DNA of 27,975 bases from SIG701 sp045577175 (GTDB lineage Bacteria; Bacillota; Clostridia; Oscillospirales; CAG-272), in the NCBI GenBank assembly GCA_045577175.1, contig JAZNHT010000018.1, positions 1 through 27,975 of the forward strand, read 5' to 3'. The notes beneath the pieces are model-generated. The model saw nothing but the letters and a program-made list of their open reading frames with translations. It ran no database searches and was not told where the DNA came from. Positions within the stretch are counted from its first letter, which is position 1. Every line of letters starts with the position of its first letter. Both the position numbers and the translations under genes were made by a program. Positions 1 through 6,691 of this stretch are shown here, piece by piece.

Positions 1-310
1 CGTTTATGCTATGTTAGCACTGAAGTTCGTTGCGAGGTTCCCGGTTTTCCGCGTCAGCGGAAACGACTGCTTAGGCAGTCGAGGGAATCCTCGACGCAAA
101 TGCCGCGCCTCAGCGTGGCATTTGCACTTGACATCTCCTCTAAAGCTGAGGCGAAAGTGGTATGTTGTCTCATGTTTGGCTGAAAGAGCGCGTATAGAGA
201 AAAGGGTATCGGGAGAGGATACTTCCTCTCCCGATCGTGGCAGGTGGTCGCAGATGCCGTAGGCATCTGCAAGAGGTAGCGCCGCGCTACACACCTCCTG
301 CGTTTATCAC
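1..310. repeat. Hairpin-rich intergenic repeat, copy A (partial)
   Basis: Non-coding chain of hairpins. Stems seen: 46-52/57-63, 65-70/75-80, 80-84/89-93, 96-108/113-125 (13 bp, one G-U), 208-219/224-235 (12 bp) and 250-258/262-270 (9 bp). The boundary motif AAAGTGGTATGTTG is at 154-167 and matches the ends of the cores in copies B and C. The bases just inside it (132-150) match the inner edge of copy B, but further in the sequence is different. Positions 236-295, read in reverse, match 3570-3632 of copy B nearly base for base. The left end may lie outside the window. The family relationship is seen directly; its nature is unknown. Confidence 0.75.
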
Positions 311-326
311 CGCGTAATGTTACTTG

Positions 327-378
327 CGAATGACGCCAAAAGCCGGGCGTCATTCGCGGGTCACAGGGGCAGCGCCCC
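327..378 (-). terminator. Hairpins just after dxs, possible terminator
   Basis: Two inverted repeats follow the dxs stop: 364-369/373-378 (AGGGGC/GCCCCT) and a 12-bp stem 327-338/345-356 (GCGAATGACGCC/GGCGTCATTCGC). No clear T-run follows in the direction of dxs transcription, so this is not a textbook intrinsic terminator. A similar short stem plus TGTGACCC follows infB at 9491-9510, so it may be a repeat module that begins next to stop codons. Confidence 0.4.
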
Positions 379-382
379 TCTG

Positions 383-2218
383 TCACTGCACCGCTTCGAT
401 CACGGCGCGGACGATTGCCTCTGCGCTGATGGGCAAATCCTTTGCCGTTACGCCGTGCGGTACAAACGAATCAATCGCGCAGACGCGCGTCATCAAAGAC
501 GGACGGGCGGCGGCGATCTGTGCGGCGAGGGCTTCCCCGACACCGCCGCGGCGCATACCCTCCTCGGCAATGCAGACGGCGGACGTTTCGCCGATCGCTT
601 CGAGAATTTCCTCCGTCGGGAGAGGCTGAATCCGAATGAGGCGGATCACGCGCACGGCAAACCGATGCGCGAGCGCTTCGGCGGCAGGGAGGACTTCCCC
701 CGTCTCGCTGCTGTAGGTAATCAGCGTGACGGAGCGATCCCCCTCACCGAAATCGGCAACGGCGGCACTGCCGCCTGCGATGTACGTCCAGATCGTGCGG
801 TCGTAGTCCGCTTCCGCGCCTCTCGGATAGCGGACGATGCTCACGCCCGTGCCGGTGAGGGAGTTTTTCAGGCAATCGGTAAGCTCCGCATACGATTCGG
901 GTGCGCAGACGGTAATTCCCGGGATGGGGGAAAACAGACCGACATCAAACAAACCCTGATGCGTCACGCCGTCGCCCGGGATCACGCCGCAGCGGTCGAG
1001 GGCGAGGACGACGGGCAATTTCTGCAAAGCGCAGTCGTGGAGCACCTGATCGAACACTCTCTGTGAAAACGTGGAATAGAGTGCGACGACGGGGCGCATC
1101 CCTGCGCGGGCAAGTCCTGCGGCAAACGTGACGGCGTGCTCCTCCGCGATCCCGACGTCAAAAAAGCGGTCGGGGAAGGCATCAGCGAAGGGAGCGAGTC
1201 CCGTGCCGTCCTTCATGGCGGCACTGACCGCACAGACGCGGCTGTCCTCTCTTGCCGCCGCGCACAGAGCGTCGCCGAAGGCGCGGGAGTAGCCCTTTGC
1301 CTCGGTGCTGACACCGCCTTCCGCCGTGAACGGCGATACGGAATGGTATCTTTCGGGATGCTCCTCGGCAGGGAGGTAGCCGTGCCCCTTTTGGGTGATA
1401 ATATGCACGACGCAGGGCACGTCGCAGTTTTTCGCCTCGCGGAATACGCTCTCCAGCGTGTCGATGTCCGCGCCGTCGATGGGACCGAGGTACTCCAGTC
1501 CGAAGTTTTCAAAGATATTCTTCTGGTTCAGCACGCGCTTGATAAATTCCTTCACGAAGATGGCTGTGCGGATCATGCCGCGCCCGATCAGCGGAATTTT
1601 GCGGCAGATTTTCTGCACGCCGTGCTTGAACATGAAGTACGGGCGGCTCGTGCGGATTTTGGCGAAATAATTGTTCATCGCGCCGACGTTTTTCGAGATG
1701 CTCATCTCGTTATCGTTCAAGATAATCATGAGTCTGAGCCCCTTTTGGGCGCATCCGTTTAAGGCTTCGTAGATCATGCCGTTGGTGAACGAGCCGTCTC
1801 CGATCACGGCGACAGTCCACGCTTCACTTCCGGCGAGGCGGTTTGCCTCCGCCATGCCGAGGGCGGCGGAGAGGGAGGTGCCGCTGTGTCCCGTCGTGAA
1901 CGGATCGGCTTCGCTTTCGGCGCGGCTGGGAAAGCCGGAAAGACCGCCCGGGCGGCGCAGGGTGTTCATCCGATCGGCACGGCCGGTGAGGATTTTGTGC
2001 GTGTAGCACTGGTGCCCCACATCAAAAACGATACTGTCCTTCGGAATATCAAAAACGCGGTGCAGAGCGACCGTCATCTCCACAACGCCTAAATTGGAGG
2101 CGAGATGACCGCCGGAGGCGGAGACGGCATCGATGATGCGCACGCGGATCTCCTCCGTGAGGGAGGAAATCTCGGCGTCCGTCATGGATTTCAGCTCAGA
2201 GGAGGTTGGAATGTTCAT
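383..2218 (-). CDS. dxs: 1-deoxy-D-xylulose-5-phosphate synthase
   Basis: A thiamine-diphosphate enzyme that condenses pyruvate with glyceraldehyde 3-phosphate to DXP. This is the first step of the MEP isoprenoid pathway and also supplies thiamine and pyridoxal synthesis. The 611 residues match the usual length of about 620. The N-terminal part has VFDVGHQCYTHKILTGR and the ThDP/Mg motif GDGSFTNGMIYEALN. The pyrimidine-binding domain has AEEHAVTFAAGLA, followed by the transketolase C-terminal domain. The start ATG (2216-2218) overlaps the TGA of the HAD gene, which indicates translational coupling. It is the last gene of the NUDIX-HAD-dxs operon. The MEP pathway is expected in Clostridia. Family assignment is very secure. 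Confidence 0.97.
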   Translation of the reverse strand: MNIPTSSELKSMTDAEISSLTEEIRVRIIDAVSASGGHLASNLGVVEMTVALHRVFDIPKDSIVFDVGHQCYTHKILTGRADRMNTLRRPGGLSGFPSRAESEADPFTTGHSGTSLSAALGMAEANRLAGSEAWTVAVIGDGSFTNGMIYEALNGCAQKGLRLMIILNDNEMSISKNVGAMNNYFAKIRTSRPYFMFKHGVQKICRKIPLIGRGMIRTAIFVKEFIKRVLNQKNIFENFGLEYLGPIDGADIDTLESVFREAKNCDVPCVVHIITQKGHGYLPAEEHPERYHSVSPFTAEGGVSTEAKGYSRAFGDALCAAAREDSRVCAVSAAMKDGTGLAPFADAFPDRFFDVGIAEEHAVTFAAGLARAGMRPVVALYSTFSQRVFDQVLHDCALQKLPVVLALDRCGVIPGDGVTHQGLFDVGLFSPIPGITVCAPESYAELTDCLKNSLTGTGVSIVRYPRGAEADYDRTIWTYIAGGSAAVADFGEGDRSVTLITYSSETGEVLPAAEALAHRFAVRVIRLIRIQPLPTEEILEAIGETSAVCIAEEGMRRGGVGEALAAQIAAARPSLMTRVCAIDSFVPHGVTAKDLPISAEAIVRAVIEAVQ

Positions 2219-2889
2219 GTCGTTTGTCCTTCTTTTTCAATCAGGGTGCGGATCGTTTCTGCGGCTTCGGCAGGGGTGTCGGCGATCCATGCGGCACCGG
2301 CAGAAAGGAGCTCTGCGCGGTCGCCGTAGCCCCACGTGACGCCGAGCGTCGGGATGCCGAAGGAGGCGGCACCCTCAACGTCGTATTTGCGGTCGCCGAT
2401 CATGACACACTCGTCGGCGGAAAGGGCGGTTGTCTCCAGAACGTAGGCGATGACCTCCGCCTTCTCGCGGCGTTTTCCGTCGGTGAGTGCGCCGCCGATG
2501 TAGGCGAAATATTTGGCGAGATCGAAATGCTCCATGATCTGCCTGGCGTAATGCTCCGGCTTGGAGGTGGCGAGGTACAAGGGCAGTCCGAGCTCGCACA
2601 GAGAGGCGAGCAGCTCGGGGATGCCGGGGTAGACTGTGTTTTCAAACAGACCGCCGGCGGAGTAGTGTTTGCGGTAGACACGGATTGCCTCCTCGGCGCG
2701 CTCTGTGTCCATAGAGCAGTGCTCGGCGAACGCTTCCGTAAGCGGCGGACCGACGAACAGGCGCAAAATCTCGTTCGGGGGGACTGCTTCGCCCATCTCG
2801 GTGAGGGCGAGCGCAAGGCAGTGCATGATACCGGGTCCGGAATCGGTAAGCGTGCCGTCGAGGTCGAAGAGGATCGCTTTCAGGCTCAT
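2215..2889 (-). CDS. HAD-family phosphatase, phosphoglycolate-phosphatase-like
   Basis: A 224-residue haloacid-dehalogenase hydrolase. Motif I is DLDGT with the nucleophile Asp9 and general acid Asp11. Motif II is the Thr in YLATSKPE, and motif IV is MIGDRKYDVEGA. The helical cap holds VGPPLTEAF, typical of the Gph/PpaX/5'-nucleotidase subgroup. The start was set at 2889 because this ATG overlaps the TGA of the upstream NUDIX gene. A longer reading from 2913 would run into that gene. The substrate cannot be told from sequence: phosphoglycolate, pyrophosphate or a nucleoside monophosphate are all possible. The operon with dxs and a NUDIX enzyme suggests metabolite housekeeping, but that is inference. 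Confidence 0.9.
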   Translation of the reverse strand: MSLKAILFDLDGTLTDSGPGIMHCLALALTEMGEAVPPNEILRLFVGPPLTEAFAEHCSMDTERAEEAIRVYRKHYSAGGLFENTVYPGIPELLASLCELGLPLYLATSKPEHYARQIMEHFDLAKYFAYIGGALTDGKRREKAEVIAYVLETTALSADECVMIGDRKYDVEGAASFGIPTLGVTWGYGDRAELLSAGAAWIADTPAEAAETIRTLIEKEGQTT

Positions 2890-3464
2890 CTGTATGCCTC
2901 TTTTTCCAGCCACAGCTTGGCGCGGAGCACGCCTGCCTGCGTTTTTCCGTCGGGGATTTCGCCCATCAGAATCTGCTCTGTGAGCGTTTCAATCGGAATT
3001 TCGCGGATGCGGAGGTACTCGTCCTCGTCGAAATGTGTATTCCCGGCGGAGAGTCCGCGGGCGAGGTAGATGTAGATTTCCTCTTTGAGCATGGCGGGGG
3101 AGCCGTAATACACGCCGAAATCGATCCACTCGGCGGCGGTGCAGCCCGTTTCCTCCAGAAGCTCGCGCTTGGCGGTTTCAAGGGGATCGGTTTCGCCCTC
3201 GTCCATTTTGCCGGCGGGGATTTCGAGAAGGACTTTATCATACGGATAGCGGAACTGCTCGACGCAGACGATTTTTCCGTCATCGGTGACGGGAATGACG
3301 CAGACGGCACCGCGCTTCCATGCGACCTCGCGTGTGCCCGTTTCGCCGGACGGCAGGGACACGGTATCTTTCGTGACGCTGAAGAATCTGCCCTGCCAGA
3401 TTTCCTCGCGGCCGGTGCGCGTTTCACGCATTTCGGCATCGGTGAGGGTGTGATCGAATTTCAT
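2886..3464 (-). CDS. NUDIX hydrolase, ADP-ribose pyrophosphatase type
   Basis: A 192-residue NUDIX enzyme that probably cleaves ADP-ribose to AMP and ribose 5-phosphate. The Nudix box is clear: GKMDEGETDPLETAKRELLE followed by ETG, fitting GX5EX7REUXEEXGU with the metal-binding REXXEE core. FRYPYDKVLLEIPAGK just before it is typical of the NudF/ADPRase group. The start at 3464 is preferred to the longer reading from 3509. A GGAGG ribosome binding site lies 6 bases upstream (3471-3475 on the complement), and the longer version would start inside the promoter. It is the first gene of the operon and ends in an ATGA overlap with the HAD gene. Exact substrate is unproven. Confidence 0.92.
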   Translation of the reverse strand: MKFDHTLTDAEMRETRTGREEIWQGRFFSVTKDTVSLPSGETGTREVAWKRGAVCVIPVTDDGKIVCVEQFRYPYDKVLLEIPAGKMDEGETDPLETAKRELLEETGCTAAEWIDFGVYYGSPAMLKEEIYIYLARGLSAGNTHFDEDEYLRIREIPIETLTEQILMGEIPDGKTQAGVLRAKLWLEKEAYR

Positions 3465-3494
3465 GGGGGACCTCCGGGGGAGAGATTTTTGTAC

Positions 3495-3522
3495 ATTATA
3501 TCTTATCATATATTGCTGTGAA
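3495..3522 (-). promoter_or_regulatory. Promoter of the NUDIX-HAD-dxs operon
   Basis: On the minus strand TTCACA (3517-3522) is followed by a 16-base spacer and a perfect TATAAT (3495-3500), with the GGAGG and ATG of the NUDIX gene downstream. The -35 is weak (3 of 6 matches) and the -10 is strong. Confidence 0.7.
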
Positions 3523-3540
3523 AATCAAGTAGGGAGAGAC

Positions 3541-4100
3541 GTGGAGGTGTGCGGCGCGCCGCGCTACGCAGGAGGTGCTTAGTGCGGAGCTGCCTCTTGC
3601 AGATGCCTACGGCATCTGCGACCACCCGCCACACCCAAGAGGAGAGGGTGTGCCCTCTCCTCTTGGGACTCCTCTCCCCGATAGCGTTTCTTCAGCTGTA
3701 GCTGTATGCCAACATACCACTTTGCTTTAGCTTTAGAGGAGAGTTATGATCGGAATTTCGTGCGAACATAGAGGAAACGCTACGTTTAAGACGCACCTTC
3801 GGTGCGAGGGGGTGGCTGGGATCTATACGTACAGTTTCCGATTGGAAACAGTACGCGTGGACGGTAGTTTGATTACCGCTGAGCATTACCGCGATCTTAC
3901 AGACGTACCGTAGAAGATAGCAGGAAGGTTCTAAAACGAGGCGGCGACGGTTTAGCATAAGTGGTATGTTGGCGTGCAGTTACAGCTGAGCCCCAGGGGA
4001 GGAGAGTTCCAAGAGAGGAGGGGATCTTTCTCCCCTCCTCTCTTTGGCGTGGCGGTGGCGCAGGAGGTGTTCCACGTTTAACACCTCCTGCATCGTTCCC
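3541..4100. repeat. Hairpin-rich intergenic repeat, copy B (complete)
   Basis: About 560 bp, non-coding, between the divergent NUDIX and rimP promoters. Left arm: module 3570-3632 with stem 3599-3607/3611-3619, a perfect 15-bp hairpin (3634-3648/3653-3667) and a linker. Then comes a core bounded by inverted repeats at 3708-3723 and 3959-3973. Right arm: a linker, a perfect 14-bp hairpin (4011-4024/4031-4044), the linker GGCGTGGCGGTGGCG, and an 11-bp hairpin (4061-4071/4080-4090). The left arm resembles copy A and the right arm resembles both arms of copy C, so the element is roughly palindromic. No ORF inside looks real. Confidence 0.85.
3708..3973. repeat. Conserved core of copy B with terminal inverted repeats
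   Basis: 266 bp bounded by GCCAACATACCACTTT (3708-3723) and its near-exact inverse (3959-3973). It aligns with the reverse complement of 9692-9955 in copy C. Shared blocks are the small hairpin GACGCACCTTCGGTGCGA (3790-3807), GCGATCTTACAG (3891-3902) and AAGGTTCTAAAACG (3925-3938), at almost the same spacing. Size and ends would suit a miniature transposable element, but no target duplication was recognised. Confidence 0.8.
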
Positions 4101-4166
4101 CCTTGCCCTCTCCGCCGCTTTGCAGCGGCACCTCCCGAAAGGGGAGGCATAGGGAGGAGCCCCTCC
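4100..4166. repeat. Short GC-rich hairpin module next to copy B
   Basis: Three consecutive small stems: GCCGCT/AGCGGC (4114-4119/4124-4129), CCTCCC/GGGAGG (4131-4136/4142-4147) and AGGAG/CTCCT (4155-4166 region). It looks like a separate interspersed palindromic module abutting copy B. No other copy was seen in this window, so calling it a repeat rests on its form only. Confidence 0.45.
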
Positions 4167-4229
4167 TAATCCCTTGGCGTAAATCTTACTAAAAAAAGCC
4201 TTCCGCAGGAAAAATTTTTTCCAAACCCC

Positions 4230-4258
4230 TTGCAAAAAGGAAAAAAACGTGGTATACT
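4230..4258 (+). promoter_or_regulatory. Promoter of the rimP-nusA-infB operon
   Basis: TTGCAA (4230-4235), a 17-base spacer and TATACT (4253-4258). Expected start is near 4265, giving an untranslated leader of about 80 bases that contains the hairpin at 4286-4309. Confidence 0.8.
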
Positions 4259-4285
4259 ATATACGGTAATATATTGTGTATGAAG

Positions 4286-4317
4286 GAGAGTGGGTCGTGT
4301 CCCACTCTCTGTTTTTG
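4286..4317 (+). promoter_or_regulatory. Leader hairpin, possible NusA-responsive attenuator
   Basis: A perfect 9-bp stem, GAGAGTGGG (4286-4294) and CCCACTCTC (4301-4309), with a 6-base loop, is followed by the imperfect T-run TGTTTTTG. It lies between the promoter and rimP, where an ordinary terminator would silence the operon. Imperfect terminators of this kind depend on NusA in Bacillus subtilis, where NusA is reported to limit its own operon. Regulation here is inferred. Confidence 0.6.
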
Positions 4318-4344
4318 TGAATCACAGGAAAGCGAGGTACCCGT

Positions 4345-4836
4345 ATGCCCGATGCAAACGGCACACTGCGTCCCCGTCCGAAGAATATCGCGGAGAGGGT
4401 GCGTGAGCTTCTGTTCCCCGTCGTGCTGGAGGCGGAGTGCTATCTCTGGGACGTAGAATACGTCAAGGAGGGCGCGGAGATGATCCTTCGAATCATCATC
4501 GACTCCAACGAAGGCATCACGCTCGATGACTGCGAGCGCGTCACCCGCGCAATCGATCCCGTGCTGGACGAAGCCGATCCGATCGAAAATTCCTACCGGC
4601 TGGAGGTCACCTCCCCCGGCGTCGAGCGTCCGCTCACCCGCAACGATCATTTCGAATCCTGCATCGGCGATGAGGTCGAGGTAAAGCTCTTCGCCCCCAT
4701 CGACGGCACGAAAACACTTCGCGGCGTCCTCAGCGCAAACGATGAAAAATCGTTTGAAATCACCTTGCCCGACGGTCGGGTGCTCCCCGTGCAGAAAAGC
4801 GCGGCGGCAAAGGTCTCTACAGTCTTTTCGTGGTAA
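4345..4836 (+). CDS. rimP: Ribosome maturation factor RimP
   Basis: 163 residues. RimP assists assembly of the 30S ribosomal subunit, acting before uS12 and neighbouring proteins settle. The N-terminal alpha/beta domain carries WDVEYVKEG and LRIIIDSNEGITLDDC, followed by the family signature YRLEVTSPGVERPL (around residues 86-99). The C-terminal SH3-like barrel follows (GDEVEVKLFAPIDGTKTLRGVL). A GAGG ribosome binding site lies about 7 bases before the ATG. It is the first gene of the operon that continues with nusA 40 bases downstream, the canonical order in Firmicutes. Length and motifs are normal. The upstream leader hairpin would affect its expression first. Confidence 0.96.
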   Translation: MPDANGTLRPRPKNIAERVRELLFPVVLEAECYLWDVEYVKEGAEMILRIIIDSNEGITLDDCERVTRAIDPVLDEADPIENSYRLEVTSPGVERPLTRNDHFESCIGDEVEVKLFAPIDGTKTLRGVLSANDEKSFEITLPDGRVLPVQKSAAAKVSTVFSW

Positions 4837-4876
4837 CGGAAGACTATTACGATAACTATGATAAGGATTTACTGTC

Positions 4877-5950
4877 ATGAGAAAAACTACTGCTAAAACG
4901 AAAAAAGAAACGGAAGTCATGGGTGCGGAATTCTTTGATGCGCTCGATCTGCTCGAGGCAACGAAGGGTATCCCGAAGACGTACATGCTCGAGAAGATCG
5001 AGGCGGCGCTCGTCAGCGCGTACAAGAAAGAGGAAGGCTCGGCTTGCGTACGCATCGCTCTTGATCCCGAGAAGAAGAGCGTGCGCATGTTCGCACAGAA
5101 GACGGTCGTCGAGGAGGTCGAGAACGATAAGGAGCAGATCACCCTCGAGGATGCGCGTGCCATCAGCCGCCGTTACAATCTCGGGGATATCGTCGAGTTT
5201 GAGGTGAAGCCCAAGACGTTCGGACGCCTTTCCGCACAGACCGCCAAGCAGGTCATCATCCAGGGCATCCGTGAGGCGGAGCACTCCAATATCGTGCGCG
5301 AGTACGACAAGAAGCATGAGGAGGTCATCTCCGCGACGGTCACGAAGGTCAACGATAACACGGGTGACATCGTCGTCGATACCGGCACGAGCGAGGCGGT
5401 GCTCCTTCGCTCCGAGCAGCTTGCCGCCGATTCCTTTATGGTCGGCGATCACCTCAAGGTGTTCGTCACCGAGGTCAATCACGATGCGGAGGCGCGCGGT
5501 CCCGTCGTCACGCTCTCGCGTACCCATTCCGGCCTCGTTAAGCGTATGCTCGAGATGATCGTTCCCGAAATCCGCGACGGTATCGTCCTCATCAAGGGAA
5601 TCGCCCGTGAGGCAGGCTCCAGAACAAAGGTCGCTGTCCTCTCCCGCGATCCCGATGTCGATGCGGTCGGTGCGTGTATCGGTGCGCGCGGTATGCGTAT
5701 CGCTGAACTCCTTGAGGAGCTGCACGGCGAGAAGATCGACGTCGTCCTCTTCTCCGAGAAGCCGGAGGAGTACATCGCATCCGCACTCTCTCCCGCAAAG
5801 ATCCGCGACGTCGAGTTCGACGGCGAGAGAAGCGCGAAGATCTGGGTGGACAGCGATCAGCTCTCCCTCGCAATCGGTAAGGAGGGACAGAACGCCCGCC
5901 TTGCCGCGAAGCTGACGGGATACAAGATCGACATCAAGGGGCGCAAGTAA
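4877..5950 (+). CDS. nusA: Transcription termination/antitermination factor NusA
   Basis: 357 residues, the short Gram-positive form without the C-terminal acidic repeats of Escherichia coli NusA. Domains in order: an N-terminal RNA-polymerase-binding domain (EFFDALDLLEATKGIPK), an S1 domain (about 135-200, with GDIVVDTGTSEAVLL), and two KH domains. KH1 contains VDAVGACIGARGMRI and KH2 ends with LSLAIGKEGQNARLAAKLTG. NusA binds paused polymerase and nascent RNA and promotes pausing and intrinsic termination. KH1 has GARG where GPKG or GPRG is usual, a minor variation. An AAGGA ribosome binding site lies 9 bases upstream. Its TAA shares a base with the ATG of rnpM. Confidence 0.97.
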   Translation: MRKTTAKTKKETEVMGAEFFDALDLLEATKGIPKTYMLEKIEAALVSAYKKEEGSACVRIALDPEKKSVRMFAQKTVVEEVENDKEQITLEDARAISRRYNLGDIVEFEVKPKTFGRLSAQTAKQVIIQGIREAEHSNIVREYDKKHEEVISATVTKVNDNTGDIVVDTGTSEAVLLRSEQLAADSFMVGDHLKVFVTEVNHDAEARGPVVTLSRTHSGLVKRMLEMIVPEIRDGIVLIKGIAREAGSRTKVAVLSRDPDVDAVGACIGARGMRIAELLEELHGEKIDVVLFSEKPEEYIASALSPAKIRDVEFDGERSAKIWVDSDQLSLAIGKEGQNARLAAKLTGYKIDIKGRK

Positions 5951-6240
5951 TGAGCGCACAGATGCGAAAAATCCCCGAAAGACGGTGCTCCGGCTGCGGA
6001 GAATCCTTCCCGAAGAAGGAGCTGCTCCGCGTGGTCCGCGAGCCGGACGGGGCTGTATCCCTTGATTTTACGGGAAAGAAATCCGGCAGAGGCGCATACG
6101 TCTGCAAAAAGCTCGCCTGCTTCAAAAAGGCGAGAAAGGCAAACCGCTTTGCGTCCTCCTTGGAGATACAGATTCCCGAGGAGCTTCTGAACGCGCTGGA
6201 GGAAGAAATCCGTCTGGCGGAAGCGGAAGCCGAGCTGTAA
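5950..6240 (+). CDS. rnpM: YlxR/RnpM family RNA-binding protein
   Basis: 96 residues of the YlxR (DUF448) family, recently described in Bacillus subtilis as RnpM, a modulator of RNase P. The signature is complete: RKIPERRCSGCGESFPKKEL near the N-terminus, then a short beta segment, then TGKKSGRGAYVC and KKARKANRF. The two cysteines of CSGC and the later cysteines could bind a metal in some members. The ATG overlaps the nusA stop (TAATG), so it is probably translationally coupled. Position between nusA and ylxQ is the standard one. Family assignment is secure; a role in RNase P control here is by homology only. Confidence 0.93.
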   Translation: MSAQMRKIPERRCSGCGESFPKKELLRVVREPDGAVSLDFTGKKSGRGAYVCKKLACFKKARKANRFASSLEIQIPEELLNALEEEIRLAEAEAEL

Positions 6241-6241
6241 G

Positions 6242-6619
6242 ATGAAAAACGAAACGAAGAATCCGTCCGTATCTGCGGACGTGAATCGGGATAAAGACAC
6301 AGGGGGCGCGGATGTCGCCCGTCTGGCGTCCATGATCGGGCTGTGCCGGCGCGCAGGCCGTCTCGGATGCGGCACCGATATTGTGACAGGTGCTTTGAAA
6401 ACAGGCGGCGTACATCTCGTACTCCTCGCAAAGGATCCCTCGGCGCGCACAAAAAAGGTCGTCACGGACAAATGCGCGTTTCGAAACGTAACGCTTATAG
6501 AGATTCCTCTCACAAGGGAGGAGCTCGGTGCGGCGTGCGGCAAATCACCGCTTTCCGCCGTCTGCGTTACCGATCCGAATTTTGCCTCCGCGATCGCGGC
6601 TCTCGCCGGACGCCGCTGA
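6242..6619 (+). CDS. L7Ae-family ribosomal/RNA-binding protein YlxQ
   Basis: 125 residues. From residue 25 onward it matches the bacterial L7Ae-like YlxQ fold: RLASMIGLCRRAGRLGCGTD, then VHLVLLAKDPSARTKKVVTDKC and a C-terminal VTDPNFASAIAAL. The family binds kink-turn RNA, and the exact role of YlxQ is unclear. The first 24 residues are an additional polar tail (MKNETKNPSVSADVNRDKDT), longer than in typical 100-residue members. A later in-frame start at the Met of LASM would cut into the fold, so the ATG at 6242, one base after the rnpM stop, is kept. It sits in the usual place before infB. Confidence 0.9.
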   Translation: MKNETKNPSVSADVNRDKDTGGADVARLASMIGLCRRAGRLGCGTDIVTGALKTGGVHLVLLAKDPSARTKKVVTDKCAFRNVTLIEIPLTREELGAACGKSPLSAVCVTDPNFASAIAALAGRR

Positions 6620-6661
6620 TCTTTTCCGCACCCCCCACACCGCACTACTCCTAAAGAAAGG

Positions 6662-6677
6662 GCCCGATTTCTCGGGC
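6662..6677 (+). other. Small hairpin between ylxQ and infB
   Basis: GCCCGA (6662-6667), loop TTTC, TCGGGC (6672-6677). No T-run follows, so it should not terminate. It lies 14 bases before the infB ATG and could affect its translation or mark an RNA processing site. Confidence 0.5.
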
Positions 6678-6691
6678 AGGGTAAATAAGAG

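Noticed and set aside
364..378. Classical intrinsic terminator for dxs
   Set aside because: A stem is present but no T-run follows in the minus direction, so it is reported only as a possible terminator with low confidence.
3692..4235. Small open frames inside repeat copy B, and similar ones in A and C (4-386, 9496-9938)
   Set aside because: They cross hairpins and inverted repeats, are not conserved as frames between copies, and lack ribosome binding sites.
4286..4317. Riboswitch upstream of rimP
   Set aside because: GGGTCGTG recalled the ZTP riboswitch, but the other conserved parts are missing. Only a simple hairpin is present.
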